Positions 6,713-13,511 of a DNA stretch of 13,511 bases are shown piece after piece. The stretch comes from Promethearchaeota archaeon (GTDB taxonomy: Archaea > Asgardarchaeota > Lokiarchaeia > Sigyniarchaeales > SOKP01). Numbering within the stretch: position 1 is the first letter of the stretch; the number at the start of each line of letters is the position of its first letter. Location of the stretch: the NCBI GenBank assembly GCA_019058135.1, contig JAHLWE010000096.1, positions 1 through 13,511 on the forward strand, given 5' to 3'. The position numbers were made by a program, and so were the translations under genes. The notes under the pieces were generated by a model. It searched no databases. It was not told where the DNA came from and saw only the letters and a program-made list of their open reading frames with translations.

Positions 6713-7753
6713 TTAAATATCACCCAAAATAAATTCAGATAGTTCTCTACTCGCTAAACTAGGGTCTTTAACTTGACCCGGAGGATTCTTAAAACCAAAA
6801 GCACAAATGGGTTTGATAACCCCAGAAGAACCCTGAAGCATTGCCACATATGTTGCTCTTATTACATCAAACAAAACTGACCCTCCATTTGGACCATCCT
6901 CCGTTGTTATCTTCATATCAATCATGATTGGGGCTGAATTGAAATATTTCCCTTTAATCCATATGAAAGTGTTTCTACTATTGTTCATATGTTCAACATA
7001 ATCCGAAGTTCCTGCTATAATAGGTGCATCAATATGTAATGCTTCAGTTACTGACCTCGATTTAATTTCTCTTTTTATATCTCTTGATCTAAATAATGAG
7101 TTTTTACTTTCTAAACCACCCCCAACATCCAACGCGTATGACTCATCAATGATTACTCCTCTTTCTTTCATTGATTTAAGGATTAATTTATGTAAAATTG
7201 TTGCTCCCATTTGGTCTTGAATGTCGTCTCCAATAAGGGGTAGTTTTTTCTCCAAAAATTTCTTACTATATTCTAAATCGTTAGCTAAATTTGTTGGAGT
7301 TGCATTTATAAATCCACAATTTGCTTTTAAGGCTTTATCAGCATAAAATTTTACAGCTTTATCTGCTCCAGATGGCAATAAACATAAAACAATTAACCCT
7401 TTTTTAAAATCCTTAACAATATCATCTGGTTGTTTATCAGATATTTCAATATCTTCCTTTACTTCTTCTGCAATTCCGTCTAAAACATCTCCCATTTTCA
7501 CAATTACATCTGTTTTAGGGATACCCAAATTAAATTTTAAGGCAACATTGGGCTCAGCAAAAATTGCTTCAGAAAGATTCTTCCCTACTTTTCTTGAATC
7601 AATATCGATGGCTGATACTATTTCTATATCTGAGAATTTATATCCAGCTAAATTTTTATGAAGTAATCCTTTCCCTTCGCTATATATGCCTTGAACTAAA
7701 CTAGAACATAAATTTCCTACGCCAACAATAGATACGGGAATCTTTCTTATCAT
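6713..7753 (-). CDS. myo-Inositol-1-phosphate synthase
   Basis: This enzyme converts glucose 6-phosphate to 1L-myo-inositol 1-phosphate through NAD-dependent oxidation, aldol cyclisation and reduction. The 346-residue protein has the nucleotide-binding start VGVGNLCSSLVQGI (10-23), the acidic turn SAIDIDSRKVGKNL, FINATPTNLAND, the family signature GDDIQDQMGATILHK, the C-terminal catalytic region with DYVEHMNNSRNTFIWIKG and EDGPNGGSVLFDVIRATYVA, and a final GFKNPP. Length and sequence fit the short archaeal type rather than the 500-residue eukaryotic one. The product probably feeds archaetidylinositol-type polar lipids, since inositol phospholipid headgroups are common in archaea. Alternatively it could supply an inositol solute. 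It stands alone on its strand and is convergent with the 7TM gene, 32 nt away. The ATG at 7753-7751 is preceded by an AGAGAAG-like weak ribosome site. Confidence 0.93.
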   Translation of the reverse strand: MIRKIPVSIVGVGNLCSSLVQGIYSEGKGLLHKNLAGYKFSDIEIVSAIDIDSRKVGKNLSEAIFAEPNVALKFNLGIPKTDVIVKMGDVLDGIAEEVKEDIEISDKQPDDIVKDFKKGLIVLCLLPSGADKAVKFYADKALKANCGFINATPTNLANDLEYSKKFLEKKLPLIGDDIQDQMGATILHKLILKSMKERGVIIDESYALDVGGGLESKNSLFRSRDIKREIKSRSVTEALHIDAPIIAGTSDYVEHMNNSRNTFIWIKGKYFNSAPIMIDMKITTEDGPNGGSVLFDVIRATYVAMLQGSSGVIKPICAFGFKNPPGQVKDPSLASRELSEFILGDI

Positions 7754-7775
7754 AATTCTTCTCTAATTAATAATA

Positions 7776-7798
7776 CTTTAAAAGTTTTATTTTAAAAG
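7776..7798 (-). promoter_or_regulatory. Promoter region of the inositol phosphate synthase gene (repeated TTTAAAAG element)
   Basis: Two copies of TTTAAAAG (7777-7784 and 7791-7798) are spaced 14 bases apart. On the minus strand each reads CTTTTAAA, a plausible BRE/TATA core. The nearer copy lies 23-31 bases before the ATG and would give a leaderless transcript; the farther one would give a leader of about 15 bases. Confidence 0.4.
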
Positions 7799-7830
7799 GA
7801 TAACATTTTAATAAAAAATTCTCTATTAAG

Positions 7831-7841
7831 ACTAAATATAC
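7831..7841 (+). promoter_or_regulatory. Probable TATA box of the first zinc-ribbon/RDD gene
   Basis: ACTAAATATAC is 24-34 bases before the ATG at 7865, correct for a leaderless or near-leaderless archaeal transcript. No ribosome site precedes the start. Confidence 0.4.
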
Positions 7842-7864
7842 AAAAAATTTGAATTTGATTAAAT

Positions 7865-8437
7865 ATGTCTACTAATTTTTGTCCAAGTTGTGGTGAAAAA
7901 TTAGAACCAGGTGCTAAATTGTGTCCCTCCTGTGGATATAAAATGGGTGCTAGAGAGATATCGAAGGCGAAAGTATCTCAACCTCAAGCTACTGTTCAAA
8001 AACCTGCGGAAATTATAAAAGGACCACATATATATGCTGGATTTTGGGAACGTTTCTTTGCTTATCTTGTTGATATTATTATTATTACGGTTATAGGTTT
8101 CCTTATACCATTCCGGTGGGGTTTATCCTTTGCTCTTGACTATCTTTTTTTTAATGATCTACTAAATTGGGTGATTGGGTTTGGATACTTTTTTATTCTA
8201 GAGGCTTTTAATAAAGGACAAACTATAGGAAAAATTGCCCTACATTTAAGGACAGTCGATGAGGAATCACTCGATGTTGCAACACCAGGTCAATACGCTG
8301 TCAATAATCTCGCTAGAGGGACAGTCTGGCTTTTAATAGATTTTATTATTGGCATCTTGGTTAATTCTGGCGAGGAAAATAAACGTATAAGAATTTTACA
8401 GAACTTATCAAGAACTGCTGTTATTAAGACCAGTTAA
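7865..8437 (+). CDS. Zinc-ribbon plus RDD-family membrane protein (first copy)
   Basis: The N-terminus is a four-cysteine zinc ribbon (C6, C9 in CPSCG; C20, C23 in CPSCG). A flexible linker rich in Lys, Gln and Pro (about 30-52) follows, then an RDD domain. The RDD signature is visible as R63 and D70 in ERFFAYLVDII, with three hydrophobic helices (about 66-84, 97-115, 152-168) and the conserved GQTIGKIALHLRTVD between the second and third. RDD proteins are small integral membrane proteins; some have been linked to ion or solute exchange, but their role is mostly unknown. The ribbon should face the cytosol. A paralogue with the same architecture follows on the same strand, while T-rich sequence between them suggests separate transcription. 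Architecture is certain; function is not assignable. Confidence 0.88.
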   Translation: MSTNFCPSCGEKLEPGAKLCPSCGYKMGAREISKAKVSQPQATVQKPAEIIKGPHIYAGFWERFFAYLVDIIIITVIGFLIPFRWGLSFALDYLFFNDLLNWVIGFGYFFILEAFNKGQTIGKIALHLRTVDEESLDVATPGQYAVNNLARGTVWLLIDFIIGILVNSGEENKRIRILQNLSRTAVIKTS

Positions 8438-8446
8438 AACTATATA

Positions 8447-8465
8447 TTTTTCTTTTTTTTTATTT
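8447..8465 (+). terminator. T-rich terminator after the first RDD gene
   Basis: An almost pure T stretch, broken by C at 8452 and A at 8462, starts 10 bases after the stop codon. No hairpin is evident, as is usual for archaeal terminators. Confidence 0.5.
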
Positions 8466-8573
8466 GTTGGGGTCACAAAATTTCTTAATTTCGAATATAA
8501 TACTAATTATTATTATAACGATGATGGATCAATGGTTTTAATTAAAGAAAATAGAATATGATAAAACTCATAT

Positions 8574-8589
8574 TTCAATTAAAATTGAA
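8574..8589. repeat. Perfect inverted repeat TTCAATT-AA-AATTGAA
   Basis: Seven-base arms and a 2-base spacer, 35-50 bases before the ATG at 8624. Its placement at the promoter of the second RDD gene would suit a dimeric regulator's operator. Chance palindromes are fairly common in such AT-rich DNA, and it has no second copy that I noticed. Confidence 0.35.
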
Positions 8590-8623
8590 TTATTCATAGA
8601 ATTTTAAAAATAGATTGGAATTT

Positions 8624-9205
8624 ATGAAATATTGTCCAAAATGTGGAGCACAATTAGGTATTGGAGTCCAGTTTTGTGCTTGTGGTTATGAAATAACTGA
8701 GGAAGAGAGGAAGCGTAGAGAAAAAGAAGTCTCTAATCTTGATCTTAAAAAAAACACTAGAATTCCTGGAAAAGGAATAATTTTTGCGAGAATTTGGGAT
8801 CGTTTAATTGCATTTATTATTGATATGATGTTTATCACCATAATTGGATATATAATCGCATTACCATTTCCAATACTAAGTAGACAAACTGCATTAGACT
8901 TATTTATTCCAAATTTTATAGATCTAATCAATTGGATTGTTGGTTTTAGTTATTATTGGTTGTTTGAAACATATAATAAAGGACAGACTATTGGTAAGAA
9001 GATTTTAGGATTAAGAACAGTAGATGCGAATTCATTTGAAACAACATCTAAAGAAAAGTATGCAATTAATAATCTCTTGAGAGGAAGCAACTTACTATTT
9101 TTAATTGATTTAATTGTTGGGTATATTGCAAACTATGATATTAAGGGAAATAGACTTAGAATTATGCAAAATACTTCGAATACTGTAGTTGTAAAAATAA
9201 AATAA
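8624..9205 (+). CDS. Zinc-ribbon plus RDD-family membrane protein (second copy)
   Basis: This is a 193-residue paralogue of the preceding gene with the same order: N-terminal zinc ribbon, charged linker (EEERKRREKE, about 26-35), RDD domain. R60 and D67 in DRLIAFIIDMM match the RDD signature, followed by DLINWIVGFSYYWLFE and KGQTIGKKILGLRTVD, nearly superimposable on the first copy. The second knuckle of the ribbon has lost a residue: it reads FCACGY (C18, C20) instead of CxxC, after CPKCG (C4, C7). I start at ATG 8624 because it puts the first CxxC three residues in, as in other zinc-ribbon proteins and close to the sister gene; an in-frame TTG at 8615 would add only three residues. The two genes probably arose by tandem duplication. 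Function is unknown. Confidence 0.87.
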   Translation: MKYCPKCGAQLGIGVQFCACGYEITEEERKRREKEVSNLDLKKNTRIPGKGIIFARIWDRLIAFIIDMMFITIIGYIIALPFPILSRQTALDLFIPNFIDLINWIVGFSYYWLFETYNKGQTIGKKILGLRTVDANSFETTSKEKYAINNLLRGSNLLFLIDLIVGYIANYDIKGNRLRIMQNTSNTVVVKIK

Positions 9206-9251
9206 GAATTTTTCTAAAAATAGAGTTCCTAAATTTTATATTTCAAACGAA

Positions 9252-10454
9252 TTAAACTTCAGGTCCTATGTGTTTAAGCATTACTAGGTCATCTGAATTG
9301 CTTTCATTTTTTATTTCAATTCCTTTAAGGGCAGCATTAAATGTAATAAATAATTCATCATTAGTCATCTGCCCAAACCTAATTATTGCAGGTGATTCAA
9401 TATCCAATACTCCAAATTTCCCTTTCCCTTGAATCACGATTAATCCATATGCAACTTTTTCTTTTATAATAATAGATTTTTTTGGGTGTATTGTTAATTC
9501 TTTTGCAGCAAAGAAGTCGGAATTATACACGATCCAATATTCTTCATATCCTTCTTCTCTCATTTCTTCAATAGGCTTAACCGGTTTCGGTTCTAAAAAT
9601 CTATTCTTATGAAAATCTGGATCCAGATTTAGTTCCCAATCTATCATATCAACTATGTAATCAAGATCTTTTTTATATTCTTCAGGTACATCTTTCACAA
9701 GTAGATCTTTAGGAATAAATTTATCCCCTGCTAATGATTGAAACATTGCAAATACATCTGATGCTTTCTGAGGTTCATAAGTGAGAAGTGATCCAGGTGC
9801 ATGTAAAACTCCTGGAGGGACATCCCATCCAGTTCCAAGTTCAAGTTTATAAGCTTTGGAAAATGATAATATCCCATTATCACCATTATCCCAATTTTTC
9901 AAGCACAACTTTACATCATCTTTGGTTGTTCCTGGATTTAAACCAAAATAAGTATAGGGGTAGTATCCGGAATGATCATTTAATTGTTTGGGAAAATAAT
10001 AACCTTCAGGTTTCCCCTTTTGCCCAACGAGAGCCGCAAGCTTATCACTTTGATGTAAGTGAAGCGGTATTGGTTCCATATTATCAAAAAATTTTGAAAA
10101 CATTGTCAATCCACCGAATTTTTCCATTACTTTTTTTCCTAGAATCTTATCGCCCATACATTCAATTGCATCTTTTAATAGAATTTTTTCTTTTTGAGTG
10201 CCATCTTCTATATAAATATAACTTAATCCTTCGTCTGGTAGGGTTTCAGGTCCATTGTCAGCTTTTATTGTTGATGCAAACCATCTTTCCTCTATCCCTC
10301 CCCTATGAGTCCCAAATGAATAATAATCTTTTGGATGTAATTTCAACCTTCTTCCAGGTATACAAAATGTACGAGGGACCCAGTTGGGAAACAAACGAAA
10401 AATGCCTTCTCCTTTCTCAAATGCAATATTTAATAAATTTTCAATGTTTTTCAT
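9252..10454 (-). CDS. Cupin sugar isomerase, class I mannose-6-phosphate isomerase-like
   Basis: Class I phosphomannose isomerases interconvert mannose 6-phosphate and fructose 6-phosphate with a Zn ion held in a cupin barrel. Here the metal site can be placed as H132 and H134 in LHLHQSD, E150 in KGKPEGYYFP and H218 in WDVPPGVLHAPGSL. TYFGLNPGTTKDDVKLCLKNW and DVFAMFQSL are further strongly conserved stretches of a ManA-like subfamily. The 400-residue length suits a two-cupin protein: the second barrel (about 305-395) has VIQGKGKFGVLDI but no metal ligands that I can recognise. The protein has no signal or membrane segment. Its substrate may be another sugar phosphate, since this subfamily is distant from bacterial ManA. 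Nearby inositol phosphate synthase supports a hexose-phosphate role, but the genes are not in one operon. A GGTG element (minus strand) eight bases before the ATG is a plausible ribosome site. Confidence 0.78.
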   Translation of the reverse strand: MKNIENLLNIAFEKGEGIFRLFPNWVPRTFCIPGRRLKLHPKDYYSFGTHRGGIEERWFASTIKADNGPETLPDEGLSYIYIEDGTQKEKILLKDAIECMGDKILGKKVMEKFGGLTMFSKFFDNMEPIPLHLHQSDKLAALVGQKGKPEGYYFPKQLNDHSGYYPYTYFGLNPGTTKDDVKLCLKNWDNGDNGILSFSKAYKLELGTGWDVPPGVLHAPGSLLTYEPQKASDVFAMFQSLAGDKFIPKDLLVKDVPEEYKKDLDYIVDMIDWELNLDPDFHKNRFLEPKPVKPIEEMREEGYEEYWIVYNSDFFAAKELTIHPKKSIIIKEKVAYGLIVIQGKGKFGVLDIESPAIIRFGQMTNDELFITFNAALKGIEIKNESNSDDLVMLKHIGPEV

Positions 10455-10471
10455 TATAACACCGCTTTTTA

Positions 10472-10489
10472 ATTTATATTTTATATATA
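10472..10489 (-). promoter_or_regulatory. Probable TATA box of the cupin isomerase gene
   Basis: On the minus strand this reads TATATATAAAATATAAAT, 18-35 bases before the ATG at 10454-10452. This is the strongest TATA-like element in the window and implies a short leader. Confidence 0.5.
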
Positions 10490-10640
10490 CTCCGATTTTT
10501 TATCTATAATATCAATATCTTTTTTCTTTTTATTTTATAAAAGGATTTAGAAGAATATATTTTATGAAATTTATACAATTGAAAAAATCTTCTTTTATTC
10601 AATATATTACTTGGATATTACGCAAATTAATAGTTTAGAT

Positions 10641-10653
10641 CTTAATTAATTTA
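10641..10653 (+). promoter_or_regulatory. Candidate TATA box of the GTPase operon
   Basis: CTTAATTAATTTA is 24-36 bases before the ATG at 10677. Between it and the start is a short ribosome-site match, TGAGG at 10665-10669, seven bases from the ATG. The 222-base gap from 10455 holds the two divergent promoters and no gene I can see. Confidence 0.3.
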
Positions 10654-10676
10654 TTCACATATTTTGAGGCTTTTGT

Positions 10677-11225
10677 ATGATAAACTTTAATTCTTTTAAA
10701 TCTCAAAGAGTTCGTAAATTAAATGAGATGCCAATAAAAATCTCTTTTATCGGATATCCAGCTGTCGGTAAAACAACAATTCTTAAACTCTTAACTGAAA
10801 AAAAAATAAATAAATTATATTTGCCAACCCAAGGACTTGATTTTAAAACTGTTAAATTTGGAGAAAATATTATTAGTTTATGGGATTTTGGAGGTCAAAA
10901 AGCATATCTGAAAATGAATTTAAAAAATTTCATATTTGGGAGTGATCTCATCTTTATAGTGACTGATTCTACTCCACAAAATGTACTAAATTCAAAAAAA
11001 CTAATAAAATTAGCTAATAAAAATATAGGAAATGAAAGCCAAATCATTGCTCTCGCAAATAAACAAGATTTACGAGAACATATAGAAGTAGATAAAGTTG
11101 AAAAAGTACTTAAAGTTAAAACTTTTGCTTGTACCGCTATTAATTATAGCGAAAGAGCTAAGTTAATAGATATAATTAAAAATGAATTAGATAAAGCTTC
11201 AATTAGAAGGAGGAAAAGAGAATAA
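10677..11225 (+). CDS. Arf-like small GTPase
   Basis: This is a 182-residue Ras-superfamily GTPase, closest in pattern to the Arf/Arl branch. All nucleotide motifs are present: G1 GYPAVGKT (26-33), G2 T51 in PTQGLDF, G3 WDFGGQ (69-74) with the catalytic Gln at 74, G4 NKQD (128-131) and G5 CTA (152-154). WDFGGQ and the PTQG switch I are Arf-like rather than Ras- or Rab-like. Seventeen residues precede the core; they carry no Gly2 for myristoylation, and the C-terminus (RRRKRE) has no prenylation cysteine, so membrane attachment, if any, must go through charge or a partner. Such GTPases are greatly expanded in Asgard archaea. The stop codon abuts the ATG of the next gene, whose longin-like domain is a credible GTPase partner. 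The specific process is unknown. Confidence 0.92.
   Translation: MINFNSFKSQRVRKLNEMPIKISFIGYPAVGKTTILKLLTEKKINKLYLPTQGLDFKTVKFGENIISLWDFGGQKAYLKMNLKNFIFGSDLIFIVTDSTPQNVLNSKKLIKLANKNIGNESQIIALANKQDLREHIEVDKVEKVLKVKTFACTAINYSERAKLIDIIKNELDKASIRRRKRE
11205..11213 (+). promoter_or_regulatory. Strong Shine-Dalgarno site inside the GTPase gene
   Basis: AGAAGGAGG within the last codons of the GTPase gene is complementary to the 16S 3' end and lies 12 bases before ATG 11226. It is the clearest ribosome site in the window and fits an internal operon gene, in contrast to the short-leader genes. Confidence 0.6.
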
Positions 11226-11783
11226 ATGAAATTTGTAGAAAATGAAATATTTAGTGCCGCTTTAGTCGGTTTTGACATGATTAATGGACCATTCTTAAAA
11301 TGGAAAGCAAGTATTAGCAAAGGAACCCCAAAAATTAATTTAGAAGATTTTGCAACGAATTTCTATCTAGCATTTCGTGGAGGTAATGATGGAAAAAAAC
11401 CTCGAGCAATATTATATGATGATTTTTATATTGTCGCTTTTCCAAGAGGGTTAGAATTATGTTGTTTATTTATGAGACCTCAAGGTATTGAAAGAAACAT
11501 CAAAGAATTAAATAAAATTGCTGACAAAATAATTATAAAAATGGAATCTCAGGATGAAGATGATCCTACTGATATTGAGGAAAAGCCCAAATATGGAGAT
11601 ATCGATGAAATTAAAAGACTTATTAATGTACTTTTAAAAGAAATGGAAATGGCAACTCCTGATTTAAGGAAATATTTCAATTTAAGTAATTCCCAAATAT
11701 GGAAAATCATGAATGATCTTGAAAGTGCAGAACAAATTAAAAGAACGGGAAAAGTTGGTAGAACAATTTATTGGGGTGTGTAA
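11226..11783 (+). CDS. Longin/roadblock-like domain fused to a winged-helix domain
   Basis: The N-terminal half (about 6-106) has the strand-strand-helix-strand layout of longin/roadblock folds: FSAALVGFDMINGPFLKWKA as a first hairpin with the 'GP' turn, a helix near LEDFATNFYLAF, strands RAILYDDFYIVAFP and LELCCLFMRP, then a closing helix IERNIKELNKIADKII. Domains of this class bind or regulate small GTPases (for example MglB, Ragulator subunits and the SRP-receptor SRX domain). An acidic linker (SQDEDDPTDIEE, about 108-119) leads to a C-terminal winged helix (about 125-185): helix, TPDLRKYFNLSNSQIWKIMNDLESA as the helix-turn-helix, then the wing IKRTGKVGRTIYWGV. The gene starts at the base after the GTPase stop. 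I infer a GTPase effector or regulator that acts on DNA. The fold calls rest on pattern, with the winged helix the firmer of the two. Confidence 0.8.
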   Translation: MKFVENEIFSAALVGFDMINGPFLKWKASISKGTPKINLEDFATNFYLAFRGGNDGKKPRAILYDDFYIVAFPRGLELCCLFMRPQGIERNIKELNKIADKIIIKMESQDEDDPTDIEEKPKYGDIDEIKRLINVLLKEMEMATPDLRKYFNLSNSQIWKIMNDLESAEQIKRTGKVGRTIYWGV

Positions 11784-11789
11784 ACATAA

Positions 11790-11808
11790 TTTTTTTTCTT
11801 TATTTTTT
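11790..11808 (+). terminator. T-rich terminator of the GTPase operon
   Basis: Nearly all T from 11790 to 11808, seven bases after the stop codon, in the 41-base gap between this operon and the convergent oxidoreductase gene. Confidence 0.5.
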
Positions 11809-11824
11809 GAATTAACAGAATAAG

Positions 11825-13511
11825 TTAATAAATGTCTTTTATTACATAATCCAAATTCAATTCTCTTAAAGTTTCTCTTAATGGATATCCATTTTCCGGA
11901 TTCCAACCCATTTCTTCGCAAACACCTTCATAAAATTCTCGATAATTTACAGTTATCCCTTTAGTAGGCCCTTTCTCAAAAGGTGGCTCTCCAATTACCC
12001 TTGATGGTAAAAAATTTTCAGCAATCTTAACCCCCTCTCGAATTGTAAAGGATTGTCTTAATGTTTGAATTCTTAAACCCGTTTTTATTATTTCCTCAAC
12101 TGATAAATCCCAACCAGTAACAGATCGAATTATTTCTCTAACCGGATAATTGCCAAACAAAGTCGCAAACATACATAATCCTAAACAATCTATGAATTGT
12201 CGAATACCGGTAACCATCATTTGTCCCTTGTATTTTGATTTCTTATTTTTCTTCCACTTTTTAGGTAACGAAAAGCCCTTCATAAATTTCCCAATAGGAC
12301 CAACATCAATAAAATCAATACTTGCTGCAGTATGTCTTCCTGGTGTTGGGTCATAAGCATATGTATAACCAAGAGATTCAAAATATTTCGGATCATGCAT
12401 TGCAATTTCTTGTCCTAATGAATGCATTGCAAACTTATGACTCCCTTTTCTAATTTTTTCTGAAGCTTTTTTACACCCATCAGCCAAAATATCTCCGATA
12501 CCTTCTCGGTTTATTATCATTTTAACTAGTTCTACAATAGAATCTGACTTTCCCCACCTTAATTCTAATCCATTAGTATCAGTAGTTGTGATTATACCAT
12601 TTTCAAAACATTCTATAGCAAAAGCTACAGTTACACCAGTAGATATCGTATCTATACCCGCACGATTGCATAATTCATTAAGTATGATTATTGACATGAG
12701 ATCATTATTAAGTAAGAGAGTCCCAAAAGCGCAACATGTTTCGTATTCTGGAAGATAAGTCTCATCTATTCCAAGTTCAGGAACTTTTAATACACCTCCG
12801 CATTGAACTGGACAAGTCAAACATCCATAGTCTTTCTGTTTATAACTATTTATTATCACAGTAGATAATTCTTTAGATTTATCTGGTGGAAAGTCAAACT
12901 GTCCTATACCACTCCAATTCTTAACGGGCGAATCTCCAACTTCAGCACTGATTAAATTTCCAGCACTTGTACCGAAAATATGATAAACTTGAGTTATCAT
13001 TTTTGGAGGTCCCTTTAAGGATATATTAAACCGTCTTAATAATTTTGGCATTCCAGGTGCCATTTTAAGTATTGCTTTCATGAATTTTCCTGGTTCTGTC
13101 TTTTTTTTACTATTATATTCAGAAACAACTCTTACTAAATCTTCTTTGTTGGCTAATTGGATTTGTTTATCTCCTTTTAGAACAAGCATTTTAAGCTTTT
13201 TTGAACCCATTAATGCGCCGATTCCGGATCTTGCGGCAATACGACCTTTATCATTGACAATTCCTGAAATTAGAGAAAGTTTCTCTCCAGCCTGTCCTAT
13301 TCCTGCTGTTTTAATATATTTACCATATTCCTTTTTTAATTTTTCTTCAGCTTCAATAACATCTTTACCCCAAATATCTAATGCATCATGAATTTGTTTT
13401 TCATCACCAATTATTGATACATATTTAGGCTTTTCAGCAATTCCTTTAAATAGAATTGCATCATACCCACATTTTTTAATCTCTGGACCGAAAGTGCCCC
13501 CTGAATTGGCA
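11825..13511 (-). CDS. Aldehyde ferredoxin oxidoreductase (tungsten/molybdenum pterin enzyme), 5' end outside window
   Basis: AOR-family enzymes oxidise aldehydes to carboxylic acids, or the reverse, with a bis-pterin tungsten centre, passing electrons to ferredoxin through one [4Fe-4S] cluster. The reading frame is open to the window end and gives about 560 residues of a usual 600-620, so 50-70 N-terminal residues are missing. Visible family signatures are ANSGGTFGPEIKKCGYDAI with ILFKGIAEKP just after, WGKDVIEAE, NDKGRIAARSGIGALMGSKK (ATG 13210 lies inside this motif and is not the start), CLTCPVQC as the CxxCxxxC cluster ligands, YDPTPGRHTAAS, and DCLGLCMF with the fourth Cys. No signal peptide can be judged. 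The Fe-S protein at 3304-4365 or another ferredoxin could be its partner, but nothing links them directly. Family is certain; the aldehyde substrate is not known. Confidence 0.95.
   Translation of the reverse strand, partial: ANSGGTFGPEIKKCGYDAILFKGIAEKPKYVSIIGDEKQIHDALDIWGKDVIEAEEKLKKEYGKYIKTAGIGQAGEKLSLISGIVNDKGRIAARSGIGALMGSKKLKMLVLKGDKQIQLANKEDLVRVVSEYNSKKKTEPGKFMKAILKMAPGMPKLLRRFNISLKGPPKMITQVYHIFGTSAGNLISAEVGDSPVKNWSGIGQFDFPPDKSKELSTVIINSYKQKDYGCLTCPVQCGGVLKVPELGIDETYLPEYETCCAFGTLLLNNDLMSIIILNELCNRAGIDTISTGVTVAFAIECFENGIITTTDTNGLELRWGKSDSIVELVKMIINREGIGDILADGCKKASEKIRKGSHKFAMHSLGQEIAMHDPKYFESLGYTYAYDPTPGRHTAASIDFIDVGPIGKFMKGFSLPKKWKKNKKSKYKGQMMVTGIRQFIDCLGLCMFATLFGNYPVREIIRSVTGWDLSVEEIIKTGLRIQTLRQSFTIREGVKIAENFLPSRVIGEPPFEKGPTKGITVNYREFYEGVCEEMGWNPENGYPLRETLRELNLDYVIKDIY

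Noticed and set aside
9788..10459. 223-codon open frame on the plus strand
   Set aside because: It lies antisense to the well-conserved cupin isomerase gene, and its translation shows no recognisable domain.
11825..13210. Aldehyde ferredoxin oxidoreductase starting at ATG 13210
   Set aside because: Conserved family sequence continues without a stop to the window edge, and this ATG falls within a conserved motif.
13080..13391. 103-codon plus-strand open frame at the right end
   Set aside because: It is antisense to conserved aldehyde ferredoxin oxidoreductase motifs, including the NDKGR and GALMGSKK stretch.
1..13511. CRISPR arrays, insertion sequences, integrase attachment sites
   Set aside because: No regularly spaced repeats, transposase or integrase coding sequence, or flanking direct repeats were seen; the tRNA-His gene has no adjacent integrase or repeated 3' end that I noticed.

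Overview
The window is AT-rich DNA that looks archaeal, most likely from an Asgard archaeon of the Lokiarchaeia (Promethearchaeota) type. The evidence is a histidine tRNA interrupted by a bulge-helix-bulge intron, TATA-box promoters with very short leaders, T-rich terminators, an archaeal-type myo-inositol-1-phosphate synthase, a tungsten-type aldehyde ferredoxin oxidoreductase, an Arf-like small GTPase and longin/roadblock-like domains. The lineage is inferred from gene content, not from a marker-gene tree.

Layout. Positions 1-341 (minus) hold the middle of a long-chain acyl-CoA synthetase. Its conserved sequence stops abruptly at about 340, exactly where the conserved sequence of a plus-strand BKACE (beta-keto acid cleavage) enzyme begins; both lack their natural N-termini at this point, so this is a rearrangement or assembly junction. 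An intron-containing tRNA-His follows (1340-1441). Next comes a two-gene unit of a GH2 beta-glucuronidase-like enzyme with a C-terminal hydrophobic anchor (1496-3307) and a multi-cluster Fe-S protein (3304-4365), overlapping by 4 nt. Convergent to it is an NAD-dependent epimerase gene (4368-5315, minus) broken by one in-frame TGA.

The centre holds a seven-helix membrane protein with a longin-like cytosolic tail (5547-6680), myo-inositol-1-phosphate synthase (6713-7753, minus), two tandem zinc-ribbon/RDD membrane paralogues (7865-8437 and 8624-9205) and a class I mannose-6-phosphate isomerase-like cupin (9252-10454, minus). On the right are an Arf-like GTPase (10677-11225) directly followed by a longin-like/winged-helix protein (11226-11783), and the 3' part of an aldehyde ferredoxin oxidoreductase gene (11825-13511, minus) that runs off the window.

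How the genes fit together. One theme is anaerobic carbon metabolism (acyl-CoA synthetase, BKACE, AOR, Fe-S protein). A second is sugar and inositol-phosphate chemistry (glucuronidase, epimerase, inositol phosphate synthase, isomerase-like cupin), possibly serving polar lipid or surface glycan synthesis. The most distinctive item is the GTPase plus longin/winged-helix operon, which suggests a GTPase switch wired to DNA binding. A second longin-like module on a 7TM protein lies about 5 kb away. No CRISPR array, insertion sequence or replication origin was seen, and no stretch longer than 300 bases lacks a gene.
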